A DNA stretch of 37,027 bases from DASQFD01 sp035633255 (GTDB lineage: Bacteria > Actinomycetota > Actinomycetes > Actinomycetales > Dermatophilaceae). The notes under the pieces were generated by a model. The model ran no database searches, was not told where the DNA came from, and saw only the letters and a program-made list of their open reading frames with translations. This document shows positions 1 to 8,376 of this stretch, piece after piece (the first letter of the stretch is position 1; each line of letters starts with the position of its first letter). The stretch spans positions 1-37,027 of the forward strand of contig DASQFD010000055.1 in assembly GCA_035633255.1 (NCBI GenBank), read 5' to 3'. A program made the translations under genes and the position numbers.

Positions 1-375
1 AGTCGCACCGGGGGAGAATTGGACGCGGCCCGGCGGGGCCCGCCGGCCTCACCCCGACGTCGGTTCCCTGCCCTCGCCGCGCCGGTCGGCAGGTTCGTGT
101 CGCGGGCTTGCTGGCCGCGTCCGGGGACGGGGGTTAGGCGCGCAAGGTGGAGCGGTGTCGGCGTCCATGCAGTCAGGCCGTCCCCGCCGGCTCCAGGGGG
201 CAGTTGGGTGCCACCCTGACCGGACCCTGAGCGCACCCTGACCGGCTCGGGGTGCCGCTCGGGGGTGCGAAGCGGCGCGCCGGCTCAGCGGACTGGCGCC
301 GACCGGGCGGGCACCGGGCGCGGCCGCCCCGTTTTGTGGTCCGGCTCGGCGATGCGGCACACTAGGACGGCTCAC
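1..375. other. No recognisable gene; left edge to tRNA
   Basis: I see no convincing coding sequence here. Short open frames exist on both strands, but their translations are Arg/Pro/Ala-rich and resemble no family, as expected from shadow frames in GC-rich DNA. The stretch holds three 11-base direct repeats (213-245) and, just before the tRNA, an AT-richer CACACTAGGAC (358-368) that could supply the tRNA promoter. Confidence 0.6.
213..245. repeat. Three tandem 11-bp repeats
   Basis: ACCCTGACCGG (213-223), ACCCTGAGCGC (224-234) and ACCCTGACCGG (235-245) follow one another with a period of exactly 11 bases; the first and third are identical and the middle differs at three positions. A period near one helical turn is what a protein binding one DNA face would need, but no regulator is encoded nearby, so function is unknown. 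Confidence 0.6.
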
Positions 376-458
376 GCGAGAGTGGCGGAACGGCAGACGC
401 GCTGTCTTCAGGTGGCAGTGTCCTTATGGGCGTGGGGGTTCAAATCCCCCCTCTCGCA
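376..458 (+). tRNA. tRNA-Leu (anticodon CAG)
   Basis: Reads CUG leucine codons. The acceptor stem pairs GCGAGAG (376-382) with CTCTCGC (451-457), followed by discriminator A458. The D stem is GCG/CGC (385-387/398-400). The anticodon stem 402-406/414-418 encloses loop TTCAGGT with anticodon CAG at 409-411. A long class II variable arm (419-433) and the T arm GGGGG-TTCAAAT-CCCCC (434-450) complete the fold. The long variable arm and A73 identify leucine rather than serine. CCA is not encoded. It sits directly upstream of the convergent MazG-like gene. Confidence 0.96.
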
Positions 459-622
459 CTCACTCACCCGATTCCTTCTCCGGAGTCGCGCCGCTGCGGC
501 GAGCCGGCAAGGGTCGCTCTCTCTCGACGGCGGACGTCGTCGCCGGACCGGGGCGGGTCTCCCCTATCTCGTTTCCGCCTCCGGTGCAGCCTCGCCGTGC
601 GCGCAGTCCGGCACCGGGGCGG

Positions 623-985
623 TCAGGCTCCCGGACGCCGAGCGCGGTCGGGCGCGACCCCTCGGCTCGAGGCGGCCGGGTGCTTCTGATGCGAGGCGGC
701 GATCTTCGCCATGGCGGCCGCCTTCAGGTCCACGCCGCACTGATCGGCCAGACCGACCAAGTAGACGAGGACGTCAGCCATCTCCTCGGACAAACGAGCG
801 TTCAGGGGCTCCGCATGCGCGAGGTCCTTGGCCTCGTCCGCGGACAGCCACTGGAGAAGCTCGGCGAGCTCCCCGACCTCGCCAACCAGGGCCAGCATCA
901 CGGACTTCGGGTCCTGGAAGCGCTGCCATTCCCGCTCCGCGACGAAGGCGCGCGCCGCGTCGCGAATCTCGATCAGGTCGGACAC
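623..985 (-). CDS. MazG-like nucleotide pyrophosphohydrolase
   Basis: A 120-residue protein of the all-alpha NTP pyrophosphohydrolase (MazG/RS21-C6/dCTPase) type. It would hydrolyse a (d)NTP to the monophosphate and pyrophosphate using Mg2+. The metal-binding pattern is visible as GEVGELAELLQW (about residues 34-45) and EEMADVLVYLVGLAD (about 66-80), i.e. ExxE followed by ExxxD, and the length is normal for the short family. The last ~15 residues are a basic, poorly conserved tail. The start is GTG at 985, with GATACT seven bases upstream. It is divergent from the nuclease-helicase gene at 1124, with 138 bases between the two starts. A house-cleaning role is usual, but its neighbour makes a nucleotide-depletion or defence role conceivable (inference). 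Confidence 0.88.
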   Translation of the reverse strand: MSDLIEIRDAARAFVAEREWQRFQDPKSVMLALVGEVGELAELLQWLSADEAKDLAHAEPLNARLSEEMADVLVYLVGLADQCGVDLKAAAMAKIAASHQKHPAASSRGVAPDRARRPGA

Positions 986-992
986 AACGGCG

Positions 993-998
993 AGTATC
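993..998 (-). promoter_or_regulatory. -10 element of the MazG-like gene
   Basis: On the minus strand GATACT lies seven bases before the GTG at 985, the spacing expected for a leaderless transcript. No ribosome binding site is seen in the gap. Confidence 0.5.
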
Positions 999-1123
999 CC
1001 TCAGCCCTGCGCGCCGTCGCGGTGGGGCTAGAGTCGCGCGTGTAATCGCGGCCCGACGGGCTTCCGCTCAAGGACACGCCCCCACCCGCACGGTTGACTA
1101 CGTGCTGCCTGGGGTCCTGTCCT

Positions 1124-2986
1124 GTGACGCTGTACCGGCAATCCGTCGCTGGGTTCTCACCCGTCGAGGCCCACCTTGCCGATCTCCTTGCGGAACAGAT
1201 GACCGCTCGCACCGGCCGCAATCCGTCGCCCGGTGAGTACCGCTCCTGGCAGCGGAGCATCCCTGCGCTTCGCGCCGATCTCATGTCGGCCGGGCTGGGT
1301 GACGTGGAGATGCTGCTGGAGTACCAACTACCCCTGACGAGCAAGCGGGCGGACGTCGTCCTCGTGGGGCAGCATCCGGTGACAGGTGGCCCCTCCTACC
1401 TCGTGGTGGAGCTCAAGCAGTGGAGCCGCGCGGAGCAGTTCGAGGAGAGCGACTGCCTGATCCGGATCGAGCAGTACGGTCACCGCCCCGTCACGCACCC
1501 TGCGCTGCAGGTGCGTGACTACTGCGAGTACATGCTGGGCTTCACCCGGGTGCTCGCCGACGAGCCCCAGTCACTCGCCGGCGTCGCCTACCTGCACAAC
1601 GCGACCGACTCCGCCGTGGAGGACCTGCATCGCCTCCCCGGAGACCGGTTGGGCTCCGTGTTCACAGGCCAGCGACGCAACGAGTTCCAGGACTTCCTCA
1701 GGTCACGCTTCGCCCCGGGCGCGAGCGGTGCCCGGTATGCCGATCGGCTGCTGTCCAGCCGTATCGCACCTTCCGTGCAGCTGCTCGCAGTGGCTGCGGA
1801 GGAGGTGCAACGCAGGGAGATGTTCGTCCTGCTGGACGAGCAGCGCGACGCCTACAACTTCGTCCTTCATGCCGTCGAGCAGGCTCGGCGGGCCAACAGC
1901 AAGACGGCCGTCATCGTCTCCGGCGGCCCTGGGAGCGGCAAGAGCGTGATCGCCCTGTCCCTCCTCGGGGAGCTGTCGAGACAGGGCCGCTCGGTGATCC
2001 ACGCCACCGGCTCGCGGTCCTTCACCCAGACCCTGCGCAAGGTCGCCGGCAAGCGGGCACCTCGTGTGCAGAGGATGTTCCAGTACTTCAACTCGTTCGC
2101 CGCCTCCTCTCCCAACGACCTGGACGCCCTCATCCTCGACGAGGCCCACCGGATCCGGCAGACGTCGGCGTCGCGGTGGACGCCCGCCGAGCGACGAACC
2201 GGCAAACCGCAGGTGGAGGAGCTTCTGGCCGCCGCTCGTGTGCCCGTGTTCCTGCTCGACGAGTTCCAGGTCGTCCGGCCAGGTGAGCAGGGCACCGTCG
2301 AGGACATCGAGAACCATGCCGCCGAGCAGGGGATCGAGGTCGTCAAGATCGACCTGGACGCCCAGTTCCGCTGTGGCGGCTCCGAGGACTACCTGCTCTG
2401 GGTCAAGCGCCTGCTCCGACTCCGGTCGGACGGTCCGGCCGAGTGGCCGGGCGACCCGCACTTCGACGTCTTCGTCGTGGACTCGCCGGAGGAGATGGAG
2501 GCGTACCTCGCGACCAAGCTCGACGGCGGGTACTCAGCCCGGCTGGCTGCGGGCTACTGCTGGCCATGGAGCGACCCTCGGGCCGATGGCACGCTGGTCG
2601 CCGATGTCCACGTCGGCGACTGGGCTCGACCGTGGAACGTCAAGGGGGATCGCGCCATCGGTGGGGCGCCAGCAGCAGCCCTGTGGGCCACCGACCCGGC
2701 CGGCTTCGGTCAGGTCGGCTGTGTCTATACGGCGCAGGGGTTCGAGTACGACTACGCCGGGGTCATCCTGGGCCCCGACCTCGTGTGGCGTGATGAGGGA
2801 TGGGTCGCGGTCCGCGCCGCCAACAAGGACCCCGACTTCCGAAACCGCGAGACGGTGAGCGACAGCCACTTCGACCGGCTGGTCCGCAACGTCTACAAGG
2901 TGCTGCTGACCCGCGGCATGCGAGGCGTCGACATCCACTCGACGGACCGCCAGACCCAGGACCATCTGAGACGCCTCGCCGAGTAG
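1124..2986 (+). CDS. PD-(D/E)XK nuclease plus DUF2075 helicase-like protein
   Basis: A 620-residue two-part protein. The N-terminal ~230 residues carry a restriction-endonuclease-like signature: Asp77 in RADVVLVG followed by ELK (Glu96, Lys98) in YLVVELKQW. The C-terminal part is a DUF2075/superfamily-1-like ATPase with Walker A GGPGSGKS (267-274), Walker B DEAHR (339-343), an SF1-like QFRCGG segment and a late TAQGFEYDYAGVI motif. The family is annotated as DNA/RNA helicase-like and is often found in accessory or defence contexts. I chose GTG 1124 (product beginning V-T-L-Y-R-Q), which matches where I expect family members to begin; TTG 1094 would add ten residues. No clear Shine-Dalgarno or -10 is seen. 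It sits beside tRNA-Leu and is divergent from a MazG-like gene, so a nucleic-acid-targeting defence role is my inference, not shown. Confidence 0.85.
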   Translation: MTLYRQSVAGFSPVEAHLADLLAEQMTARTGRNPSPGEYRSWQRSIPALRADLMSAGLGDVEMLLEYQLPLTSKRADVVLVGQHPVTGGPSYLVVELKQWSRAEQFEESDCLIRIEQYGHRPVTHPALQVRDYCEYMLGFTRVLADEPQSLAGVAYLHNATDSAVEDLHRLPGDRLGSVFTGQRRNEFQDFLRSRFAPGASGARYADRLLSSRIAPSVQLLAVAAEEVQRREMFVLLDEQRDAYNFVLHAVEQARRANSKTAVIVSGGPGSGKSVIALSLLGELSRQGRSVIHATGSRSFTQTLRKVAGKRAPRVQRMFQYFNSFAASSPNDLDALILDEAHRIRQTSASRWTPAERRTGKPQVEELLAAARVPVFLLDEFQVVRPGEQGTVEDIENHAAEQGIEVVKIDLDAQFRCGGSEDYLLWVKRLLRLRSDGPAEWPGDPHFDVFVVDSPEEMEAYLATKLDGGYSARLAAGYCWPWSDPRADGTLVADVHVGDWARPWNVKGDRAIGGAPAAALWATDPAGFGQVGCVYTAQGFEYDYAGVILGPDLVWRDEGWVAVRAANKDPDFRNRETVSDSHFDRLVRNVYKVLLTRGMRGVDIHSTDRQTQDHLRRLAE

Positions 2987-3150
2987 CAGCGCACGACGCT
3001 CTCCCGAAAAGCCTTCGGAGCCGCAGTTGGCATGGAGTGAGTCGAGCTGCACGCGATCATCCACGATCAGCTGCCCGCCCGGTGGGCCACTCGGCGCCCG
3101 CCCGGAGGGCCTCTCGGCGCCGCGCGGCATACCCGGCGTGGCTGGGTCGC

Positions 3151-5097
3151 TCAGCGCTCCCGCAGCACGTCGAGCAGCACCCGCAGCACGAGCACCGTGC
3201 CGGCGAAGAGCGTCAGCCACCCGAGCACCGACAGCAGCGTGACGTCGGCGGTGACGATGACCGGGCCGGCCTCGACGGCGATCATCGCGACCGAGACAGC
3301 GAGCAGCCCCAGGCCGAGCACGGCCATGAGCGCCTTGTCGAGCACCCGCTCGACGACCCGCCGGTCCTCGGGGTGGGAGAGCAGGCGGGGCCGCGTGGAC
3401 AGCTGCCCGGCCGCGAGCTGGGTGGTGATCCGGTCCAGATGGCGGGGCACGCGCCGCAGGACCGGGCCCAGGGTGGCCCACTCCCGCTGCAGCAGCTCGG
3501 CTCCCGACGACGGCGCCATCCGCGACCGCAGCTCGACCCCCGCCTGGTCGGCGACCCGCTCGATGAACGGGTAGCCGGGGCTGAGCATCTCCAGCGTGCC
3601 CGCCAGGGTGCCCAGCGCCCGGAACATCACCGCGGCCGAGTCCGGCACGGCCAGCCCCAGCCGGGTGGTCAGCCGCAGCAGCTCGGTGGTCGCCGACACC
3701 GAGGGCAGGGTCGAGGTGAGGTGCGCCGTCAGGAAGGCCGCCAGCTCCCGCTCCACCGCGTCCCGGTCCGCCTCCGGCCCCACCGACCCGCCGGTGAGGA
3801 GCGCCTCGTAGAGCAGCCCGGCGTCCTGCACGGGGACGGCCCCGAGCAGCTGCAGGACGAAGCCGCGCCCGAAGCTGTCCAGCCGCCCCGTCATGCCGAA
3901 GTCGAGAAGCCCCAGCCCGCCGCCGTCCAGGAGGACGACGTTGCCCGGGTGCGGGTCACCGTGGAACCGCTCACCGGCCAGCATGGCCCGGATCTGCGAG
4001 CGGCACAGCGCGTCCGCGAGCTCCTCGCCCCCCGCCACCGGCGTCCCCGACGGGTGCGCCGAGAGCGGTATGCCGTGCAGTCGCTCGTTGACCAGGGTCC
4101 GCCGGGTGGCCGGCAGCAGGACGGCGGGGACACGGATGCTCGGCTCGTCGCGCAGGGCGCCGGCCACCTCCGCGACGTCCCTCGCCTCGGTGCGGAAGTC
4201 CATCTCGGCGCGCAGCTGCGCGGCCAGGTCGGCGGCGATCCGGCGGACGCGGTACTGCCGGCCCCAGTCCGTGCGTCGCTCCACGGTGGCGGCGACGCGG
4301 TCGAGGATCGCCAGGTCGCGCTCGACGACGTCCGCGAGGCCGGGTCGCTGCACCTTGACGACGACCTCCGCCCCGTCGGCCAGACGCGCGACGTGGACCT
4401 GGGCGATGGAGGCCGAGCCGAGCGGGGTCGGGTCGATCGTCACGAGCCGGGAGTCGAGGTCGCCCTCGGCGCGCAGGACGACGCGGAGCTCCTCCAGCGG
4501 CACCGGGCTCACCGAGCTGTGCAGGCGTCCGAGTTCGGCGAGCACCGCCGGCGGCAGCAGGTCCGGCCGGGTCGCGAGCAGCTGCCCGAGCTTGACGACG
4601 ACACCGCCGAGCTCCTCGACCGCCTCCCGGACCTGCCGGCTGAGCACGTCGGGGTCCGACGTGCCCCGCCCACCTCGCGTCAGCCCGAGCACCGGGCCGA
4701 TCCCGGTGCGGGCCGCGACCCGGGTGACCTCCAGGCCGCACCGGGCGACTCCCACCTCGCGGCGTGCGGCGGCGAGAGGGTTCACCAGCCGAACGCGGTG
4801 CCGTCGCGGCGGCCGGGACGCGACCAGCTCCAGTCCCACGACGAGGGCCATGGTCACCAGGAGCTGGAAGGGCAGTGCCACGGCCGCGAGCTCGGAGGGC
4901 TCCGGGGCCTGCACCGTCCCCACGGTGGCGAGGTCGACCGGGCCGAGGAGCAGCAGCGCCCCGACGGCGGCCCCCAGGCCGTAGCCGAGGAACGCTGCCA
5001 GCAGCAGCCGCGGCCACGACACCCCGCGCGCCGCCAGCGCCCCCCGCACGACCGCCGCGAAGGCCACGATGACGGCCAGCGCGAGCAGGAGACCCAC
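3151..5097 (-). CDS. ABC1/UbiB-family atypical protein kinase, membrane
   Basis: A 648-residue ABC1/UbiB kinase-like protein. In other bacteria UbiB supports quinone biosynthesis, and most actinobacterial paralogues have no assigned substrate. Family marks are visible in order: the KxGQ segment VVVKLGQLLATRPDLLP, SIAQVH of the Ala-rich nucleotide loop, the lysine in VVVKVQRPG, the catalytic HGDPHPGNV and the DFGMTGR metal motif. Three hydrophobic segments precede the kinase domain and two follow it, giving a membrane-embedded topology at both ends. I place the start at GTG 5097 because TAGCGT ends seven bases before it; GTG 5106 is the alternative. It is divergent from the lipoprotein gene, with 64 bases between starts carrying both -10 elements. 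Confidence 0.9.
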   Translation of the reverse strand: MGLLLALAVIVAFAAVVRGALAARGVSWPRLLLAAFLGYGLGAAVGALLLLGPVDLATVGTVQAPEPSELAAVALPFQLLVTMALVVGLELVASRPPRRHRVRLVNPLAAARREVGVARCGLEVTRVAARTGIGPVLGLTRGGRGTSDPDVLSRQVREAVEELGGVVVKLGQLLATRPDLLPPAVLAELGRLHSSVSPVPLEELRVVLRAEGDLDSRLVTIDPTPLGSASIAQVHVARLADGAEVVVKVQRPGLADVVERDLAILDRVAATVERRTDWGRQYRVRRIAADLAAQLRAEMDFRTEARDVAEVAGALRDEPSIRVPAVLLPATRRTLVNERLHGIPLSAHPSGTPVAGGEELADALCRSQIRAMLAGERFHGDPHPGNVVLLDGGGLGLLDFGMTGRLDSFGRGFVLQLLGAVPVQDAGLLYEALLTGGSVGPEADRDAVERELAAFLTAHLTSTLPSVSATTELLRLTTRLGLAVPDSAAVMFRALGTLAGTLEMLSPGYPFIERVADQAGVELRSRMAPSSGAELLQREWATLGPVLRRVPRHLDRITTQLAAGQLSTRPRLLSHPEDRRVVERVLDKALMAVLGLGLLAVSVAMIAVEAGPVIVTADVTLLSVLGWLTLFAGTVLVLRVLLDVLRER

Positions 5098-5104
5098 TCC
5101 CGAC

Positions 5105-5110
5105 ACGCTA
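5105..5110 (-). promoter_or_regulatory. -10 element of the UbiB-like kinase gene
   Basis: Minus-strand TAGCGT matches TANNNT and ends seven bases before GTG 5097. It decides that start over GTG 5106. Confidence 0.5.
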
Positions 5111-5148
5111 CGGGGGCGTGGCGGCGCGCGACACCGGGCCCGGCGACC

Positions 5149-5154
5149 TACCCT
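5149..5154 (+). promoter_or_regulatory. -10 element of the lipoprotein gene
   Basis: TACCCT matches TANNNT and ends seven bases before GTG 5162, consistent with a leaderless message. Confidence 0.5.
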
Positions 5155-5161
5155 CGATGCG

Positions 5162-6088
5162 GTGGGGAGACGGCATACCTTCTTGTTGGCAGCGGCCGCG
5201 GCGACCCTCGCCGCGCTCGCCGGCTGCACGGGCGGTGCAGCGGAGGGCGTGCCAGAGCGGCGAGCCACCTCACCCACCGCCAGTCCCACGCCGACGCCAC
5301 CGCCGCAGCTGCCGCGCGGCGGGCGGACCCTCTTCCCGGCCTACCGCGTCGTCGCCCACTACGGCGGCAGCGGCGGCCCGTCGCTCGGCGTGCTCGGCCG
5401 GGGCGCCCCCGACCAGGCGGCCGCCGCGATCGAGAAGCGGGCGCAGGCCTACGCCTTCGCCGGCCGGCCCGTGCAGCCGGCGATGGAGCTGATCACCACC
5501 GTGGCCCTGGACGCTCCCGGCCCCGACGGCACCTACAGCTCGCGGGGCAACCCCCAGGCCGTGGAGCGCTACCTCGCCGCGGCGAAGCGGCACCGGATGC
5601 TGCTCGTCCTGGACTTCCAGCCCGGGCGCGGTGACTTCCTGGGCCAGGTCAGGCGGTTCGAGCGATTCCTGCGCGAGCCGGAGGTCGGCGTCGCCCTCGA
5701 CCCCGAGTGGAGGATGTCGGCCGGTCAGCGTCCCGGCCAGGTGATCGGCTCCGCCTCGGCGGCGAGCATCAACGAGGTCAGCGCCTACCTCGCCGCCCTC
5801 GTGGAGAAGCACCGGCTGCCGGAGAAGCTCTTCGTCGTCCACCAGTTCCGGCCCAGCATGCTTCCCGACCGCGAGCGCATCGTCGCCCGCCCGGGGCTGG
5901 CCACCGTCTTCCACGCGGACGGCAACGGGCCGGTGACGACGAAGAAGGAGTCCTACGCGCGGCTGGACCTCCCCGGGGCGCCGTTCCGGGTCGGCTTCAA
6001 GGTCTTCCTCCGCGCGGACCCGGTGCTCATGTCGCCGCAGGCCGTCATGGCGCTCCGCCCCCAGCCGGACCTGGTGACCTACCAGTAG
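5162..6088 (+). CDS. Putative secreted lipoprotein, function unknown
   Basis: A 308-residue protein that begins with a lipoprotein signal peptide: VGRRH, then a hydrophobic run ending in the lipobox LAGC, so it should be lipidated at that Cys and anchored on the outer face of the membrane. A Pro/Thr-rich spacer follows. The mature part (from RTLFPAYRVVAHYGG) reads like a TIM-barrel hydrolase: LLVLDFQPGRG, VGVALDPEWRM and KLFVVHQFRPSML look like successive strand ends carrying acidic residues. I recognise it only as an actinobacterial conserved lipoprotein and do not assign a substrate. The GTG start is supported by the -10 seven bases upstream and by the signal peptide. The 3' end overlaps the convergent membrane protein gene by 44 bases. 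Confidence 0.8.
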   Translation: MGRRHTFLLAAAAATLAALAGCTGGAAEGVPERRATSPTASPTPTPPPQLPRGGRTLFPAYRVVAHYGGSGGPSLGVLGRGAPDQAAAAIEKRAQAYAFAGRPVQPAMELITTVALDAPGPDGTYSSRGNPQAVERYLAAAKRHRMLLVLDFQPGRGDFLGQVRRFERFLREPEVGVALDPEWRMSAGQRPGQVIGSASAASINEVSAYLAALVEKHRLPEKLFVVHQFRPSMLPDRERIVARPGLATVFHADGNGPVTTKKESYARLDLPGAPFRVGFKVFLRADPVLMSPQAVMALRPQPDLVTYQ

Positions 6089-7592
6089 CGGCGTCCGCGG
6101 CGCGGTACGGCGTGAGCAGCTGGTCGACCGGCGCGTGGTCGTCGGTGAGCACGCTGGCGTCGCCGACCCACCGGTCCAGGTCCTCCCCCTCGATGACCTC
6201 CCACGCCAGGTCACGCGCGGCGAAGCCGGCGGTGAGCGCCGCGAGGTCCAGCGGCGCGTCGGAGCCGAGGGCGACGAGGTTGCCGCCGGACCCCGCCGCG
6301 CGCTCCAGGGTGGCGGGGTCCGCGGCGACGGCCACGTGCTCGAAGACCTCCCGCATCGTCGCCAGCTCGGCCCGCGCGAAGCCCAGCGGCGCGTGGTCGA
6401 TGAGGTTCGCGGCATACACGCCGTCCGGCCGCACCACCCGCCGCACGTCCAGCAGCGCCTCCCGCGTCGCCAGGTGCCACGGCACGCTGACCCCGCCGAA
6501 GGCATCCCCGACGACGAGGTCGTGGCCGTCGGTGGCGACCCGGCGCAGGCCCAGCCGCGCGTCCTCGACCCGCACCTCGAGCGCCGGGCCGGTCACCAGT
6601 CCCAGCCGCTCGACGTCCAGCCCCAGCACGCCCCGGTCGATCTCCGACACCAGGCTCGTGGTGCCGGGGCGCGTGGCGGCCAGGTGGCGCGGGAACGTCA
6701 GCCCGCCGCCCCCGAGGTGGTATGCCGTCAGCGCCCGGCCCGGCGGGAAGGTCGCGTCGGTGACCGACGCCAGCGCGCGGACGTACCGGAACTCCAGGTG
6801 GGTGGGGTCGGCGAGGTCGACGTAGGAGTGGTGAAGCCCGTCGAGGACGAGGAGCCGGCCGGTGTCCCGCTGCGGGTCGGTCCGGACGTCGGCGCAGTGG
6901 TAGACAGTCTCCACGTCGCACCGCCCGGGGCCGAAGGCGGCTCCGAGGCCGGCCGGCACGAGCAGGATCACCGGCAGCACGGCCGACCGCCGACCGCCGA
7001 CGCGCAGCTCCACCGCCGCCCCGGCCAGGACCAGCAGCACCCCGACGCCGACGAGGACCGAGCTGACCGGGAGGGCGGCGAGGAACACGAACCCCGTGAG
7101 CACGGTGCCCGCGATGGCGCCGAGGGCGCCGATGCCCGAGAGCCGCCCGACGACCGTGCCGGTCTCGGCCAGGTCGGTGAGCCGCAGCTTGGTCACCATC
7201 GGCGGCACCGCCGACAGCAGCGCACCCGGCACCAGGATGGCCAGCATCGCCACGAGCAGGGCGCCCGCGGCGCCGGCCGCCTCACCGGCGCCGCGCACGA
7301 CGAACGGCAGCGCCGCCACCGCGACCCCCGACACCCCGAGCAGCGGCCCCAGCACGCGGCGCGGCGGCACCACGTCCGCCGCCCGGCCGCCGGCCCACGC
7401 GCCGGTCGCGATCGCCGCGAGCGCGATCCCGATGACCAGGGTGCTGGTCTCGAGGGTCAGGCCGAGGTAGGGGGCGAGGAGCCGCAGGGCCGCGATCTCC
7501 ACGACGAGGACGGCGGCGCTCGCCCCGAACACCAGCGCGCCGGCAGTGGCCGGCGCCACCGCGCCGTGGTCCGGCTCCCCGGGGGTGCTCAC
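6045..7592 (-). CDS. Membrane-fused spermidine-synthase-like protein
   Basis: A 515-residue protein. The N-terminal half has several hydrophobic segments arranged as in MFS-like or SpeE-associated membrane domains (LVFGASAAVLVVEIAALRLL and following). The C-terminal half is a Rossmann methyltransferase/spermidine-synthase-like domain: YHLGGGGLTFPRHL is the nucleotide-binding glycine loop, SEIDRGVLGL holds the acidic end of strand 2, VEDARLGL follows, and VVGDAFGG stands where the catalytic VxDAF motif lies in polyamine synthases. These fused proteins are common in actinobacteria, and aminopropyl transfer has not been established for most of them. GTG 7592 is chosen because GACAAT ends six bases before it. 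The gene is convergent with the lipoprotein gene (44-base overlap). Confidence 0.86.
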   Translation of the reverse strand: MSTPGEPDHGAVAPATAGALVFGASAAVLVVEIAALRLLAPYLGLTLETSTLVIGIALAAIATGAWAGGRAADVVPPRRVLGPLLGVSGVAVAALPFVVRGAGEAAGAAGALLVAMLAILVPGALLSAVPPMVTKLRLTDLAETGTVVGRLSGIGALGAIAGTVLTGFVFLAALPVSSVLVGVGVLLVLAGAAVELRVGGRRSAVLPVILLVPAGLGAAFGPGRCDVETVYHCADVRTDPQRDTGRLLVLDGLHHSYVDLADPTHLEFRYVRALASVTDATFPPGRALTAYHLGGGGLTFPRHLAATRPGTTSLVSEIDRGVLGLDVERLGLVTGPALEVRVEDARLGLRRVATDGHDLVVGDAFGGVSVPWHLATREALLDVRRVVRPDGVYAANLIDHAPLGFARAELATMREVFEHVAVAADPATLERAAGSGGNLVALGSDAPLDLAALTAGFAARDLAWEVIEGEDLDRWVGDASVLTDDHAPVDQLLTPYRAADAATGRSPGPAGGGAP

Positions 7593-7598
7593 CGCGCC

Positions 7599-7604
7599 AT
7601 TGTC
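7599..7604 (-). promoter_or_regulatory. -10 element of the spermidine-synthase-like gene
   Basis: Minus-strand GACAAT ends six bases before GTG 7592, a leaderless arrangement. Confidence 0.45.
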
Positions 7605-7642
7605 GGGCACGGCGCGTCCCGGGCCGGTCGTCGGCAGAGCCC

Positions 7643-8332
7643 TCAGCAGTCGGTGGCGCGGCCGAGGAAGTCCACGACCAGGTCGGTGTATGCCGTGCGC
7701 CAGGCCGGGTTGGTCAGGGCGTGCGAGGCGCCGGGCAGCACGGCGTGCGCGATGCCGGGGCGGGCGGCGCGGTAGGCCGCGACGAGGGCGGGCGGGATCA
7801 CCTCGTCGCGCTCGGACTCCACGAGGAGGACCGGACCGGCATACCGGGAGAGGGCGCGCAGCGCCGGCACGCCCGGCCCCCCACGGCGCCGCTTCCCCAG
7901 CGGGCGGTCGAACGAGTCGTCGGTGTAGAGCGCCGGCGCCCGCAGGACCAGACGGGTGACCGGGCGTGCCTCGGTGAGCAGCACCGAGAGGTAGGCCCCG
8001 TAGCTCGCGCCGCACGCCGACACCAGCGCGGGGTCGACGCCCGGCTCGGCGGCGAGCGCGTCGAACGCCGCGACGAGGTCCTGCAGGTTCTGCCGCGGCG
8101 TCACCTCGGAGAGGCGCCCGGTGCTGTCGCCGTGCCCCCCGAGGTCGACGGCGAGCGCCGTCGCACCCAGCCGCCCCGCCAGGGCGGCGGCTCGGTCGGT
8201 GTTGGCGTGCCGGTCGCTGCCCATGCCATGCACGAGCAGCACCCCGGTGCCCGTGGGGGCCGCCGGGGTGGCGACGGTCGCGGCGAGCAGGCGCTCGCCG
8301 CTGGTCAGCCGGAGGTCACGCTGGTGCACCAC
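7643..8332 (-). CDS. Alpha/beta hydrolase
   Basis: A 229-residue serine hydrolase of the alpha/beta fold, of the BAAT/dienelactone-hydrolase-like size class. Visible marks are the oxyanion strand VLLVHGMGSDRHAN (about residues 31-44), the nucleophile elbow GASYGAYLS (G-x-S-x-G), a late acidic strand VLLVESERDEVIPP and the catalytic-His segment GASHALTNPAW. No signal peptide is present, so it is probably cytosolic. The substrate cannot be read from the sequence. The start is the tandem GTG-GTG at 8332, with TAACGT six bases upstream. It is divergent from the small membrane protein gene at 8377. Confidence 0.9.
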   Translation of the reverse strand: MVHQRDLRLTSGERLLAATVATPAAPTGTGVLLVHGMGSDRHANTDRAAALAGRLGATALAVDLGGHGDSTGRLSEVTPRQNLQDLVAAFDALAAEPGVDPALVSACGASYGAYLSVLLTEARPVTRLVLRAPALYTDDSFDRPLGKRRRGGPGVPALRALSRYAGPVLLVESERDEVIPPALVAAYRAARPGIAHAVLPGASHALTNPAWRTAYTDLVVDFLGRATDC

Positions 8333-8338
8333 GCGAGG

Positions 8339-8344
8339 ACGTTA
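8339..8344 (-). promoter_or_regulatory. -10 element of the alpha/beta hydrolase gene
   Basis: Minus-strand TAACGT ends six bases before GTG 8332. The opposite strand has a weaker CACGCT (8365-8370) six bases before GTG 8377 of the divergent gene. Confidence 0.5.
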
Positions 8345-8376
8345 ACCCGTGGCACGGCGTGTGGCACGCTGCGGTC

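Noticed and set aside
213..245. 11-bp repeats as a SARP-type regulator operator
   Set aside because: No SARP gene is nearby, and the core sequence does not resemble the known SARP heptamer.
376..458. An attachment-site duplication of the tRNA 3' end marking a genomic island
   Set aside because: I looked for the tRNA 3' end (GGGTTCAAATCCCCCC) elsewhere in the window and saw no second copy; no integrase gene is present.
265..1236. A 323-codon frame running across the tRNA and MazG-like gene
   Set aside because: It covers a tRNA and the antisense of a recognisable gene, and its translation is Arg/Ser/Pro-rich.
2800..5634. A 944-codon open frame on the plus strand
   Set aside because: It is antisense to the UbiB-like kinase, with low-complexity Arg/Gly/His/Gln content and no family resemblance.
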